Shown here piece by piece: positions 49,665-57,857 of a DNA stretch of 64,000 nucleotides. The position numbers were made by a program, and so were the translations under genes. Numbering within the stretch: position 1 is the first letter of the stretch; each line of letters opens with the position of its first letter. Under the pieces are notes generated by a model. It was given only the letters and a program-made list of their open reading frames with translations, was not told the DNA's origin and made no database searches. The DNA comes from Mycobacterium sp. OTB74 (GTDB lineage Bacteria > Actinomycetota > Actinomycetes > Mycobacteriales > Mycobacteriaceae). The stretch lies in contig NZ_JARXVD010000012.1 of the NCBI RefSeq assembly GCF_029892685.1, forward strand, positions 1-64,000, read 5' to 3'.

Positions 49665-50986
49665 AGTTCTCGACGCGAATCCTCGCCGCACTGGCTGCGT
49701 TGATGACCGTGCTGCTGGTGGCTGCGGTGCTGTTGGGCCGTTCCGATGAACCGTCCGGCAAAACCGTTGTGACGGTGCGGCTGTGGGATGAACAGGTCGC
49801 CGCGGCCTACCGGGATTCCTTCGCTGAGTTCATGCACCGACATCCCGATATCGAGGTTCGGGTCAACGTGGTGGCGTTCGCGTCGTACTTCGACTCGCTA
49901 CGCACCGATGTTGCCGGTGGCGGCGCCGACGACATCTTCTGGCTCTCGAACGCGAACCTGGCCGGCTATTCCGACACGGGCCACCTGCTCGACATCGGAA
50001 AGTTGATGGGTCCCGATGCCGCGGACGGCTGGGACCGATCGGTCACCGAACAATTCACCCGGGACGGAGTGCTCTGGGCCGTGCCGCAGTTGACCGATGG
50101 TGGCATCGCCGTGTTCTACAACGCCGATCTGCTCGCTGCTGCCGGTGTGGACCCCGCCGAATTGGACACCATGCATTGGTCCCCCGACTCCGACGACACT
50201 CTGCGCCCGCTACTGGCCCGGCTGACCGTCGACCGTAATGGAAACCAGGCAGGTACAACGGGTTTCGATCCTGGACAGATCCGGCAGTGGGGCTACAACG
50301 CGGCCAACGACCTGCAGGGCATCTACCTGAACTACATCGGCTCGGCCGGTGGGGTGTTCACCGACGGTGACCGATTTGCGTTCGACAACCCGCAGGCGCA
50401 GCAGGCTTTCGGTTACCTGGTCCAGCTGATCAACACCGACCATGTGGCCCCGTCGGCCGCTGACACCAACGACAACGGCGACTTCTCCCGCAACCAGTTC
50501 CTGGCGGGCCGGATGGCGTTGTTCCAGTCGGGCACCTACAACGTGGCCGCGATCGCCGACCAGGCGCGGTTTCGCTGGGGTGTCGCCATGCTTCCCGAAG
50601 GCCCGCGTGGACGGGTCAGTGTCACCAATGGGATTGCCGCCGCAGCCAATTCGGCCACCCGATATCCGGGCGCGGTGCGGGCAGTACTGGACTGGATGGG
50701 CCGCGAAGACGGCAATGCCTTCTTGGGCGCCGGAGGCTCGGCGGTGCCCGCGGTGCTGGCCGCGCAGCAGGTCTACTTCGATTACTGGGCTCGGCGCAAC
50801 ATCGATGTGCAGCCCTTCTTCAAAGTGCTTGATGGGCCACGCATCGCGGCACCCGGCGGTGCCGGATTCCCGGCCGGATTCCGCGCCCTCAAGCCATATT
50901 TCGACGAGATGTTCCTTGGCCGGGCCGAGGTGGCGACGACGCTGGCCGAGGCGCAGCGGGCCGCCAATGCGGCGGCGAGCCGCTGA
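49661..50986 (+). CDS. uspC: Amino-sugar ABC importer solute-binding protein UspC
   Basis: A 441-residue extracellular sugar-binding protein (SBP family 1). After an N-terminal hydrophobic segment (residues about 7-26), the mature fold begins TVVTVRLWDEQVAAAYRDSF; Asp/Trp-rich segments and GAGGSAVPAV are typical. There is no Cys at the end of the signal segment, so it lacks a lipobox and is probably held by an uncleaved helix or released. It is the last gene of the operon. Confidence 0.9.
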   Translation: MKFSTRILAALAALMTVLLVAAVLLGRSDEPSGKTVVTVRLWDEQVAAAYRDSFAEFMHRHPDIEVRVNVVAFASYFDSLRTDVAGGGADDIFWLSNANLAGYSDTGHLLDIGKLMGPDAADGWDRSVTEQFTRDGVLWAVPQLTDGGIAVFYNADLLAAAGVDPAELDTMHWSPDSDDTLRPLLARLTVDRNGNQAGTTGFDPGQIRQWGYNAANDLQGIYLNYIGSAGGVFTDGDRFAFDNPQAQQAFGYLVQLINTDHVAPSAADTNDNGDFSRNQFLAGRMALFQSGTYNVAAIADQARFRWGVAMLPEGPRGRVSVTNGIAAAANSATRYPGAVRAVLDWMGREDGNAFLGAGGSAVPAVLAAQQVYFDYWARRNIDVQPFFKVLDGPRIAAPGGAGFPAGFRALKPYFDEMFLGRAEVATTLAEAQRAANAAASR

Positions 50987-51003
50987 CCTGGCATCAGAAC
51001 CGC

Positions 51004-51774
51004 CTACTGGCGCATGTGTGAAGCGCCGCCGATGTACCACACCTGTCCGTTGATCCATTCCGCTTCGTCGGACAACAGGAACGCGGCGACGGCTGCCAGG
51101 TCGCTGGGCCTGCCCAGGCGCGTGGTTTTGGCCGCCATCAGAAACATCTGCTGCATTCGTTGATCGTTCTGACGTTCCTGTGTTTCACCCATGACCAGGC
51201 CGGGCATCAGTCCATTGCAGCGAATCCCTTGGCTGCCATAGTTATTGGCGATATGGCGAGTCAGCTGGTTCACTGCAGCTTTGGCGGCGTTGTACGCCAC
51301 GTGCATCGGGTCGGTGCCGAGTGATCCACCCGACGACGTGTTGACAATGCTGCCGCTGCCCTGGGCCAGCAGGTGCGGCAGCACCGCGCGACTGGTTCTG
51401 ACATAGCCGAGGAGGTTTACGTCCAGGGTCCGCTGCCAGACGTCGAAGTCGGTGTCCAGCAGGGTGGTATCGCGGCCCAGGTTGTGCTCGGACAGATCCG
51501 CTCCGACGTTGTGCAGGCCATGTACGCCGCCGAACTCCGCGATCGCCGCATCGACCAGGTCGCGGACTGAAGCGTCGTCCGACAAGTCGAACTCGACGGC
51601 GATCGCCCGGCCGCCGGACGCTGCGATCCCGTCAGCTGTCTGCTTGGCACCGGCGATGTTGATGTCCCCTATGGTGACCAAAGCACCTTCGGCGGCAAGC
51701 CGTTTCGCGGTTCCGGCGCCGATACCGGTCGCGCCCCCTGCGACGATGACGGATTTTCCAGCCAAGCCCTGCAT
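51004..51774 (-). CDS. SDR-family oxidoreductase
   Basis: A 256-residue classical SDR. Motifs are GGATGIG (cofactor), a Ser in NTSSGG, and the catalytic YNAAK. In place of the usual NNAG there is HNVGAD. It is the last gene of a five-gene minus-strand operon, 46 bp after the mycofactocin-type SDR. The RBS-like AGGAGGACAA lies 4 nt before the ATG. Substrate unknown; probably a hydroxy/keto intermediate of the same pathway. Confidence 0.87.
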   Translation of the reverse strand: MQGLAGKSVIVAGGATGIGAGTAKRLAAEGALVTIGDINIAGAKQTADGIAASGGRAIAVEFDLSDDASVRDLVDAAIAEFGGVHGLHNVGADLSEHNLGRDTTLLDTDFDVWQRTLDVNLLGYVRTSRAVLPHLLAQGSGSIVNTSSGGSLGTDPMHVAYNAAKAAVNQLTRHIANNYGSQGIRCNGLMPGLVMGETQERQNDQRMQQMFLMAAKTTRLGRPSDLAAVAAFLLSDEAEWINGQVWYIGGASHMRQ

Positions 51775-51820
51775 GCGTTGTCCTCCTGAAGTAGCCGGTC
51801 GTGAGGTAGACGAAGTGGGG

Positions 51821-52648
51821 TCAGCAGTACCCGATGCCGATGTCGACCGAGATTTGTGATCCCGTCACGAATTTCGACTGACCCGAGGCCAACCACGCCA
51901 CGGCATCGGCGATGTCTTCAGGCATGGCGATTCCGTCGGGCAGCAGCGGGGTATGCAGATCACGCAGGTGCGGGTTTGTGTCAGCGGCATCCTGCATGGC
52001 TTGTCTCATGCCTCCGGTGGTGACCATCGGGCTGGCGACGGCACCGGGGTGCAGACTGTTGACCCGGATGTTGTGCGGCCCGAGCTCGGCGGCGAATGCT
52101 CGCGCCATGCCGGTGATCGCGTGCTTGCTGGCGGTGTAGTGCACCATGAAGGCCTGCATCCTGACTCCGGCCGCCGAGCCGATCAGGATGATCGAACCGC
52201 CGTTGCCGGAGGCGATGACGTGTGGTGCACTGGCCATCACCGTGTTCCAGGTGCCGACGACGTTGGTGTCGATGGTGTCCCGAAAGGCCTGCGCGGTGAT
52301 CTGATCCCACGGTGCGGGGCAACAGATTCCGGCGTTGGCCACCACGACGTCCAGGCGGCCCAGCTCCGTTACGCCGGCTTCGACGGCGTCTCTCATCGCA
52401 TCAAGGTCTCGGGTGTCCACGGCGGCGGCAACCACGCGCTGGCCGTTGGACTCGACCAGGCGCGCCGTTTCGTCCAGATCGTCCTGGGTGGCCGACGTGT
52501 AGGGCACGCTGGGCGGCAATGGTCCCGCGATGTCGACGGCGATAATGTCAGCGCCTTCGGCGCTCAAGCGTTGGGCGTGGGCCCGACCCTGGCCGCGGGC
52601 TGCGCCGGTGACAATGGCGACTTTGCCGGCCAGCAATGGTGTGCTCAC
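51821..52648 (-). CDS. Mycofactocin-coupled SDR
   Basis: A 275-residue SDR with TGAARGQG, NAGIC and the catalytic YTASK. It carries the inserted loop VPYTSATQDDLDETARLVE, typical of mycofactocin-dependent SDRs that keep NAD(H) tightly bound and pass electrons to mycofactocin. The GTG at 52648 starts 2 nt after the upstream gene's stop. No mycofactocin biosynthesis genes are in the window. It would oxidise an alcohol in the pathway encoded by this operon. Confidence 0.85.
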   Translation of the reverse strand: MSTPLLAGKVAIVTGAARGQGRAHAQRLSAEGADIIAVDIAGPLPPSVPYTSATQDDLDETARLVESNGQRVVAAAVDTRDLDAMRDAVEAGVTELGRLDVVVANAGICCPAPWDQITAQAFRDTIDTNVVGTWNTVMASAPHVIASGNGGSIILIGSAAGVRMQAFMVHYTASKHAITGMARAFAAELGPHNIRVNSLHPGAVASPMVTTGGMRQAMQDAADTNPHLRDLHTPLLPDGIAMPEDIADAVAWLASGQSKFVTGSQISVDIGIGYC

Positions 52649-52650
52649 GG

Positions 52651-53718
52651 CTAGTTCCTGCTGATCTTCTCGATCGGGTTGGAGCGCTCGAGCATTCCGT
52701 AGGTCTCCTCGCCGTCCCAACGGTAGCGGACACCGGCCTGTTGCAGCGCAGGAAAGCTCGGCATCTCCTGACGCATGGCGTGCACCGAATAGGAGTCGTC
52801 GTCGTGGTGGATGTCGTGCGTCGAGAAGACGGTCTCGCCCTCGATGTGCACAGTGCCGTCAGCGGTTTCGAGCACCAGGGACACGTCTTCACCCAGTGCC
52901 TGCAGGCGGGTGAGCCACGGCGCCTGCACCACGCGAGCCGGAATCAGCGGGCCGTCGCCGGTAAAGATGTAACCCTCATTGAAAGTGGGTTGGCCGTCGT
53001 CCCGTGGCGGGTAGGCAATGTAGCCGAAGGCTTTTCCGCTGGGGAACACCGCGGACTGCCAGGCATGGCCCCAGAACCCAGAGAGCTTGCGGACGCCTTG
53101 ACGGCGGATTCGCAGGCCCGATCCGGTGAACTTTTCGGTGCTGACACCATCGATGGTGATGCTGCCGGTGGCCCGGAACAACTGTTCGTAGCGGGGGCCG
53201 CCCATGAGGTCACCCTCGATGGATTCCTTCAGTTGCTGCCGTGCATCAGCATGCAACGCGCCTTGAATCCACGGTGGAACAGCCATTGTCGCCTCGACTG
53301 TGAAGTTGACGTCCACCAGCGGTCCGTCTTTCTTGCCGGCAGCCAGATCGGCCGACGAGGTCTGCACGGCCTTGCCCGCATAGGTCATGGTCCAGACCTC
53401 GAACGGCCGCACGCACTGAAATGCCAGCCCGCCCGCACCCAGGATCGATGGGCGACCCTCGGTATCGAGCGCGGGCAGTGAGGCGCCGTTCTCCCGCAGC
53501 CGGTAGGCGCGCCCGTCGGGAAAGGCGATGTTGACCTGGATGTCGTGGTTGTCCCAGTTCGCAGCGACGGCCTCCACACCAATCCGGGGCAGGCCAACCC
53601 TGCCCCGGTCATCGACGACCCAGAAGCTCACCGAATCGCGCATCTCTGGGTTGTCGGGTCGTTCGGCGAATACGTACTCGCGGTCGGCCGGAAGCCCTCC
53701 GGTCAGGTCGACTGTCAT
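52651..53718 (-). CDS. Conserved protein, DUF7064-like
   Basis: A 355-residue soluble protein made mostly of predicted beta strands (two consecutive sandwich-like halves), with EVWTMTYAGKA and FWGHAWQSAVF segments. It resembles a family often found beside sulfotransferases and SDRs in mycobacteria, annotated with domains of unknown function of the CrtC/AttH lipocalin-like type. It has no signal peptide. It lies 16 bp after the sulfotransferase gene. Function unknown; it may bind or isomerise a hydrophobic intermediate. Confidence 0.7.
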   Translation of the reverse strand: MTVDLTGGLPADREYVFAERPDNPEMRDSVSFWVVDDRGRVGLPRIGVEAVAANWDNHDIQVNIAFPDGRAYRLRENGASLPALDTEGRPSILGAGGLAFQCVRPFEVWTMTYAGKAVQTSSADLAAGKKDGPLVDVNFTVEATMAVPPWIQGALHADARQQLKESIEGDLMGGPRYEQLFRATGSITIDGVSTEKFTGSGLRIRRQGVRKLSGFWGHAWQSAVFPSGKAFGYIAYPPRDDGQPTFNEGYIFTGDGPLIPARVVQAPWLTRLQALGEDVSLVLETADGTVHIEGETVFSTHDIHHDDDSYSVHAMRQEMPSFPALQQAGVRYRWDGEETYGMLERSNPIEKISRN

Positions 53719-53734
53719 CGAATCACCCTGTCTG

Positions 53735-54871
53735 TTAAGTGGTTTGGTGAGTTGTCCATGAATGTGCCTGTTCCACGTAGCGTCCGAATCGGGGCCGGAC
53801 GGTGTCGAAGTCGATACCGAAAGCAACCGGATCAGCGTGGCTGGCGGGTTCGCGTTCAGCGGCGGCTTCGGACCACCAGCTGTCCATCCGGTCGGCGAAC
53901 TCGTCGCTGACCGGTTGGCCCAACCAGCGATACAGGCCGGTGACCTCCCCGATCGGATCGCCTTGCATGGCGCGGAAGTCAATGTCATAGAACCGATCAT
54001 CGGCGCCGGCCTCCCTGAACTGCAGGGCGCGATCCATGCCTGCTGACCAGTGCTCCACATTGAGCTGACCGATGTAGGGCCGGTCGATGTGGTCGGTGAA
54101 GGAACCGATGATGTCCGCGTACAGGTCGGCCACCGACAGGATCACGTCGGTCGGATCACGATGGGTCATAACGAATTTCGCATCGGGAAAGACCGCATTG
54201 AGGGCATCGAGCCAGAGTACGTGCGACGGACACTTGAGTCTCCAGGACCGGGTCGGCTCACCCCAGGCCAGCAGCTTCATCACCCGGCGCTGGTAGTGCA
54301 GCGTGGCACCGAGGTCGGCGTCGTTGATCAACCACTTTGAGTACGTGGGGATCTGGGCGAGTGATTGAAACAGGTGAGAGGCGAAATTCAGGGCCATCAG
54401 CTCGTGGCATTCCATCGGGCCGTGAGTGGACGCCGGCACGTGATAGCGGGTGCCGATCATCTCGCCCTTGCCATGCGGGATGCGCGGATCGACGCCCGTC
54501 ACTGTCGACGGTGGCGGGCACGGCTCGGTGGACTCCCAGCGGCGCAGGTAACGCACGTCGGGGTCTTGGGCCAGCAGCATCGACAGCGCCGTCGACCCGG
54601 TGCGGGGCAGGCCGAGGCCGATCAACGGCTCGGTGACGGGCACACCGTCGATCTCGGGGTGGCGCCGATACCAGTCCTCAACTTGCAAGCGCTGCACCAG
54701 GTATCCCGTGATGCGCGGGTAGATGAAGGCCTCGCCGCGAGCATTGAGCTGCGCCTCGCTGTGCAGGGACTCCAGCAAGATCGCCAGACCCTCGCGGTAC
54801 GAGGCGTCACCGAAGTCGTCCAGTCCGGTCTTTTCCCGCGCGGCGTTCTCTATTTCGTTGACAGTGGCCAT
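53735..54871 (-). CDS. Sulfotransferase-family protein
   Basis: A 378-residue sulfotransferase. The PAPS-binding loop GLGLPRTGSTALS is at about residues 84-96 and the 3'-phosphate-binding segment VMTHRDPTDVILS at about 235. It would transfer sulfate from PAPS to a hydroxyl group of a lipid or terpenoid; in catabolic operons such proteins sometimes have altered roles. It is second in the operon, 3 bp after the first SDR. Substrate unknown. Confidence 0.85.
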   Translation of the reverse strand: MATVNEIENAAREKTGLDDFGDASYREGLAILLESLHSEAQLNARGEAFIYPRITGYLVQRLQVEDWYRRHPEIDGVPVTEPLIGLGLPRTGSTALSMLLAQDPDVRYLRRWESTEPCPPPSTVTGVDPRIPHGKGEMIGTRYHVPASTHGPMECHELMALNFASHLFQSLAQIPTYSKWLINDADLGATLHYQRRVMKLLAWGEPTRSWRLKCPSHVLWLDALNAVFPDAKFVMTHRDPTDVILSVADLYADIIGSFTDHIDRPYIGQLNVEHWSAGMDRALQFREAGADDRFYDIDFRAMQGDPIGEVTGLYRWLGQPVSDEFADRMDSWWSEAAAEREPASHADPVAFGIDFDTVRPRFGRYVEQAHSWTTHQTT

Positions 54872-54874
54872 GTT

Positions 54875-55750
54875 TCAGCCCATCCACTGGCCGCCGGCGA
54901 CATCAATGGTCTGGCCGCACATGTAGCTGGCGGCCTCGGAGGCCAGGTAGGCGACCATGTTCGCCGCTTCCTCGGGCAACGAGGCGCGTCCCAGCTGCAC
55001 CTGAGTGGTGATGGCCTCCAGGATGGCTCCTCGCCCGGCCCGGTGCTGGTCGTTCTGCGGTGCGTACAGGTACTGCTTCATCTGCTCTTTGATCATGATT
55101 CCGGGAGCCACGCAGAAGACGTTGACCCCGCGCGAGGCCACCTCGTGGGCGAGGTTGCGAGTGAATCCGATGACTCCGGCCTTGCAGGCGTTGTAGGCAA
55201 CCAGGCCGCGCTGCTGGATACGCCCGCCGACGGAACCGATGTTGATGATGGTGCCCGAGCCTTGCGGCAGCAGGTATTCCAATGCAGCGTGCGCGCCGTA
55301 CATCATCATGGTCAGACTGCCCAGGACCGTGTAGTCGATGTCTGCCTTCGTCTGATTCTCGAACGGGCCGGCGGCCACCATCACCGGGTTGTTGATCATG
55401 ATGTCCAACCCGCCGAGTTCCTCATGGGCTTTGCGGACACCGTCGTGCACCTGGTCCCAGTCCGACATGTCGGCCTGGATCGGGACCGTGTTGACGCCCC
55501 AGCGCTCCTTGATCTCTTTGGCCCTGCGCTCCAGCGGTTCAAGGGTGCGGCCGACCAAAGCGATATCGGCGCCGGAACCGGCGAGGCGGTTGGCGATCGC
55601 GTGCCCCAGCCCGTCACCGCCCGCGCCGGTGACGAACGCCTTCTTGCCGGTCAGATCCAACAGGTCGGCCAGTCGTTTGTTGATGATGTGGGTGGGCAAC
55701 TTGTCCAGATTCAGCGCGCGGACCGCGGCTTCGTCATCGAATGTCGTCAT
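54875..55750 (-). CDS. SDR-family oxidoreductase, first gene of the operon
   Basis: A 291-residue SDR with a ~30-residue N-terminal extension before TGAGGDGLG. It has NNPVMV in place of NNAG and the catalytic YNACK. The start at 55750 is preferred because GGGAG lies 6 nt upstream. It is the first gene after the divergent LysR promoter region and leads an operon of three SDRs, a sulfotransferase and a DUF7064-like protein. Confidence 0.86.
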   Translation of the reverse strand: MTTFDDEAAVRALNLDKLPTHIINKRLADLLDLTGKKAFVTGAGGDGLGHAIANRLAGSGADIALVGRTLEPLERRAKEIKERWGVNTVPIQADMSDWDQVHDGVRKAHEELGGLDIMINNPVMVAAGPFENQTKADIDYTVLGSLTMMMYGAHAALEYLLPQGSGTIINIGSVGGRIQQRGLVAYNACKAGVIGFTRNLAHEVASRGVNVFCVAPGIMIKEQMKQYLYAPQNDQHRAGRGAILEAITTQVQLGRASLPEEAANMVAYLASEAASYMCGQTIDVAGGQWMG

Positions 55751-55820
55751 CGGAGCTCCCTCTGCTCGACCACCGACCGTCATGCCGATGGCGCATGGCG
55801 TAAGGCTATGGAGCAAAGCA

Positions 55821-55861
55821 ATTGGTGCGGTAATACCAATCTCGGCATTCAGTCATGCCGA
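55821..55861. promoter_or_regulatory. Tandem palindromes in the LysR-SDR operon intergenic region
   Basis: Two perfect inverted repeats lie side by side: ATTGGT-N8-ACCAAT (55821-55840) and TCGGCAT-N6-ATGCCGA (55842-55861). Each spans 20 bp and they are almost exactly two helical turns apart. Position and form fit the two-site binding of LysR-type regulators. Confidence 0.7.
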
Positions 55862-55889
55862 ATTTTGATACCTGGTTAGCTGGGAGCCG

Positions 55890-56843
55890 ATGGACACCCA
55901 CCGGCTCAAGTATTTCCTGCGTATCGCCGAGGAAGGCTCGATCACCCGCGCGGCGCGCTCGTTGGGTATTGCTCAGCCGGCACTGAGTCGCCAAATCCGA
56001 CTGCTCGAAGAGGACCTCGGGATCACCCTGTTCCGGCGCACACGCCGCGGTGTCGAACTGACCGCCGAGGGCGAACGGTTGCGGGCATCGACGGCCAGTC
56101 CGCTGCGGATGCTCGAGTTGGCCGTGCAGTACGCTGCATCCCCCTTGGCTCGCCTGGAGCGGGGCATCCGCGTGGGTCTGATCGACACCGCAGTCGACGT
56201 CCTGGCCGGTCCGTTGATCGCGAGCCTGTCGGCGGCGTTCCCGGCAGTGACGTTTGCCATCGCCACCGGCAGCACCGAGACCCTCATCGAGGCGATGCTC
56301 AAGGGCGCAGTCGATCTGGCGCTGATCAACCCCGTCGCCGATGACCGGCTGTTCTATCGTGATCTGATCACCGAGGATCTCTATGTCATCGGCTCTGCGA
56401 CAGCAGATTTCGATCGCGACAAGGCAATCCCGTTCACCGACATAGCTGCACTGCCGTTGATAGTTCCACGCTCGTCGGCGGGTATCGGGGTCGCCCTCGA
56501 AAACGCGGCACTGCGCACAAAAGTGGCCATCGACCACCGGATCACCACCGATTCTCTTGCTGTCACCAAACGCCTGGTCGAGGCCGGCCTCGGATATGCC
56601 GTCCTTCCGCTGTCTGCGTGTATGGCTGAGATCAATCGTCAGCAATTGCGCTGCGCCCCAACAGGTGAGCCGGCGCTGACCCAGGCGCTCGGCGTCGCCG
56701 CGACCGCGCAGCTGGAACTGCCCCGCGAACTCGGCCAGAAGCTGGGCGACATCCTGCGCAGCGAAGTGGTGCACCTGGTCACTGCGGGAAATTGGCCCGC
56801 GCGATTGGTATCGCCCCAGCCCTGGGACCCGTCTCGCCCCTGA
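55890..56843 (+). CDS. LysR-family regulator of the SDR/sulfotransferase operon
   Basis: A 317-residue LysR-type regulator. The winged helix-turn-helix (GSITRAARSLGIAQPALSRQ) is at residues 16-35, followed by a linker helix and a periplasmic-binding-like effector domain. GGGAG precedes the ATG. It is divergent from the five-gene operon with two palindromes between, so it most likely activates that operon in response to a pathway intermediate. The ligand cannot be predicted. Confidence 0.9.
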   Translation: MDTHRLKYFLRIAEEGSITRAARSLGIAQPALSRQIRLLEEDLGITLFRRTRRGVELTAEGERLRASTASPLRMLELAVQYAASPLARLERGIRVGLIDTAVDVLAGPLIASLSAAFPAVTFAIATGSTETLIEAMLKGAVDLALINPVADDRLFYRDLITEDLYVIGSATADFDRDKAIPFTDIAALPLIVPRSSAGIGVALENAALRTKVAIDHRITTDSLAVTKRLVEAGLGYAVLPLSACMAEINRQQLRCAPTGEPALTQALGVAATAQLELPRELGQKLGDILRSEVVHLVTAGNWPARLVSPQPWDPSRP

Positions 56844-56886
56844 ACTCCAACAGCGGAAGACGGCTACCTCAAGGTCACCAAGCTAG

Positions 56887-57012
56887 AATCACCAGCGGTC
56901 GCACGCCACGCTTGTCGAGTTCCCCGGCCTGGGGCACGCGCCTCAGATACAGAACCCTCAGGCCTTTCACAAAGCACTACTCGCGGGGCTGGCCGCCCCG
57001 GTGCACAGCTAG
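56887..57012 (+). pseudogene. C-terminal relic of an alpha/beta hydrolase
   Basis: One frame reads LVEFPGLGHAPQIQNP followed by QAFHKALLAGL and a stop. This is the typical end of an alpha/beta hydrolase, with the catalytic His in GLGHAPQ. A stop codon lies directly upstream and no start codon is available, so about 85% of the gene is missing. It is a decayed remnant between the LysR gene and the ECF operon. Confidence 0.6.
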
Positions 57013-57857
57013 TGCGCGCTGGTCGCGAGCGGGGTGCACACCTCCACCCAAATCGCCAACGCGCACATCACCGTGACCACAGCCAGCGCCACGAGGTCGG
57101 ACCTGCCCGGACGAGAAGGATGCGCCGAAATCTGGCCGGTACCACCGCGTGCGGTGATGGCATCACCCATCTCGTCACCGCGACGCAGCGCCACTGTGAT
57201 GGCGGCGGCGGCGAGGTCGACGATCTCGGTGGCCCACTGCTTGCGACGGGCACGGCGGGTGTCCGGACGATCCCGTGGACGTAACCGACGGGCGGCGAAC
57301 AACACTCGGTACTCGTCGATCAACATCGGGAATGCGCGCAACGCCAACGCAAGTGCGACCGCCCATTCGTCGACCGGGACCCGCAGCCAGCGCAGGGGAC
57401 GACCCAAAGTGGCTACCGCAGGGGCGATTTCAGCGACATTAGTCGTCCACGACACCAGGGCACCGAGCCCGAGCAGCACGATGGACAGCACCGTGATCTG
57501 CAAGAAGTTCAGCAGGCCACCCAACCCGAGGTGCGTCGACCCGACGGTGACAAACGGCTTACCCCCGGCCAGCGCCGCGGTAACGGCGCCGAGCAGCAAT
57601 AGAATCCAGACCGCACGAGGTATCGACGGCAGCGCGCCACGCGGAATCCGGGCCAGCCACGCCGTCACCAACACCACCAGCGCCACCAGTGCGATGGGAA
57701 CCCAGCCCGGGTAGATGGTCAGCACCACTCCGATCAGCGCGACCACAATCAGCTTGGTACCCGCCCACAGCTGGTGGATCACCGAAGTGCCCGGAATCGG
57801 TTGCAGGAGCACCACAGACCGACGCGGGCCGGCCGGCTTGGTCGCAGTTCGCATCAT
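57009..57857 (-). CDS. ECF transporter T component (EcfT)
   Basis: A 282-residue membrane protein of the EcfT/CbiQ family with about five hydrophobic helices. The coupling motif is seen as AARRLRPRD, and a second A-R-G pair is in DAITARGG, the two helices that contact the ATPases. It overlaps the fused ATPase gene by 4 nt. It corresponds to Rv2325c by order. The vitamin or ion transported is unknown. Confidence 0.88.
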   Translation of the reverse strand: MMRTATKPAGPRRSVVLLQPIPGTSVIHQLWAGTKLIVVALIGVVLTIYPGWVPIALVALVVLVTAWLARIPRGALPSIPRAVWILLLLGAVTAALAGGKPFVTVGSTHLGLGGLLNFLQITVLSIVLLGLGALVSWTTNVAEIAPAVATLGRPLRWLRVPVDEWAVALALALRAFPMLIDEYRVLFAARRLRPRDRPDTRRARRKQWATEIVDLAAAAITVALRRGDEMGDAITARGGTGQISAHPSRPGRSDLVALAVVTVMCALAIWVEVCTPLATSAH

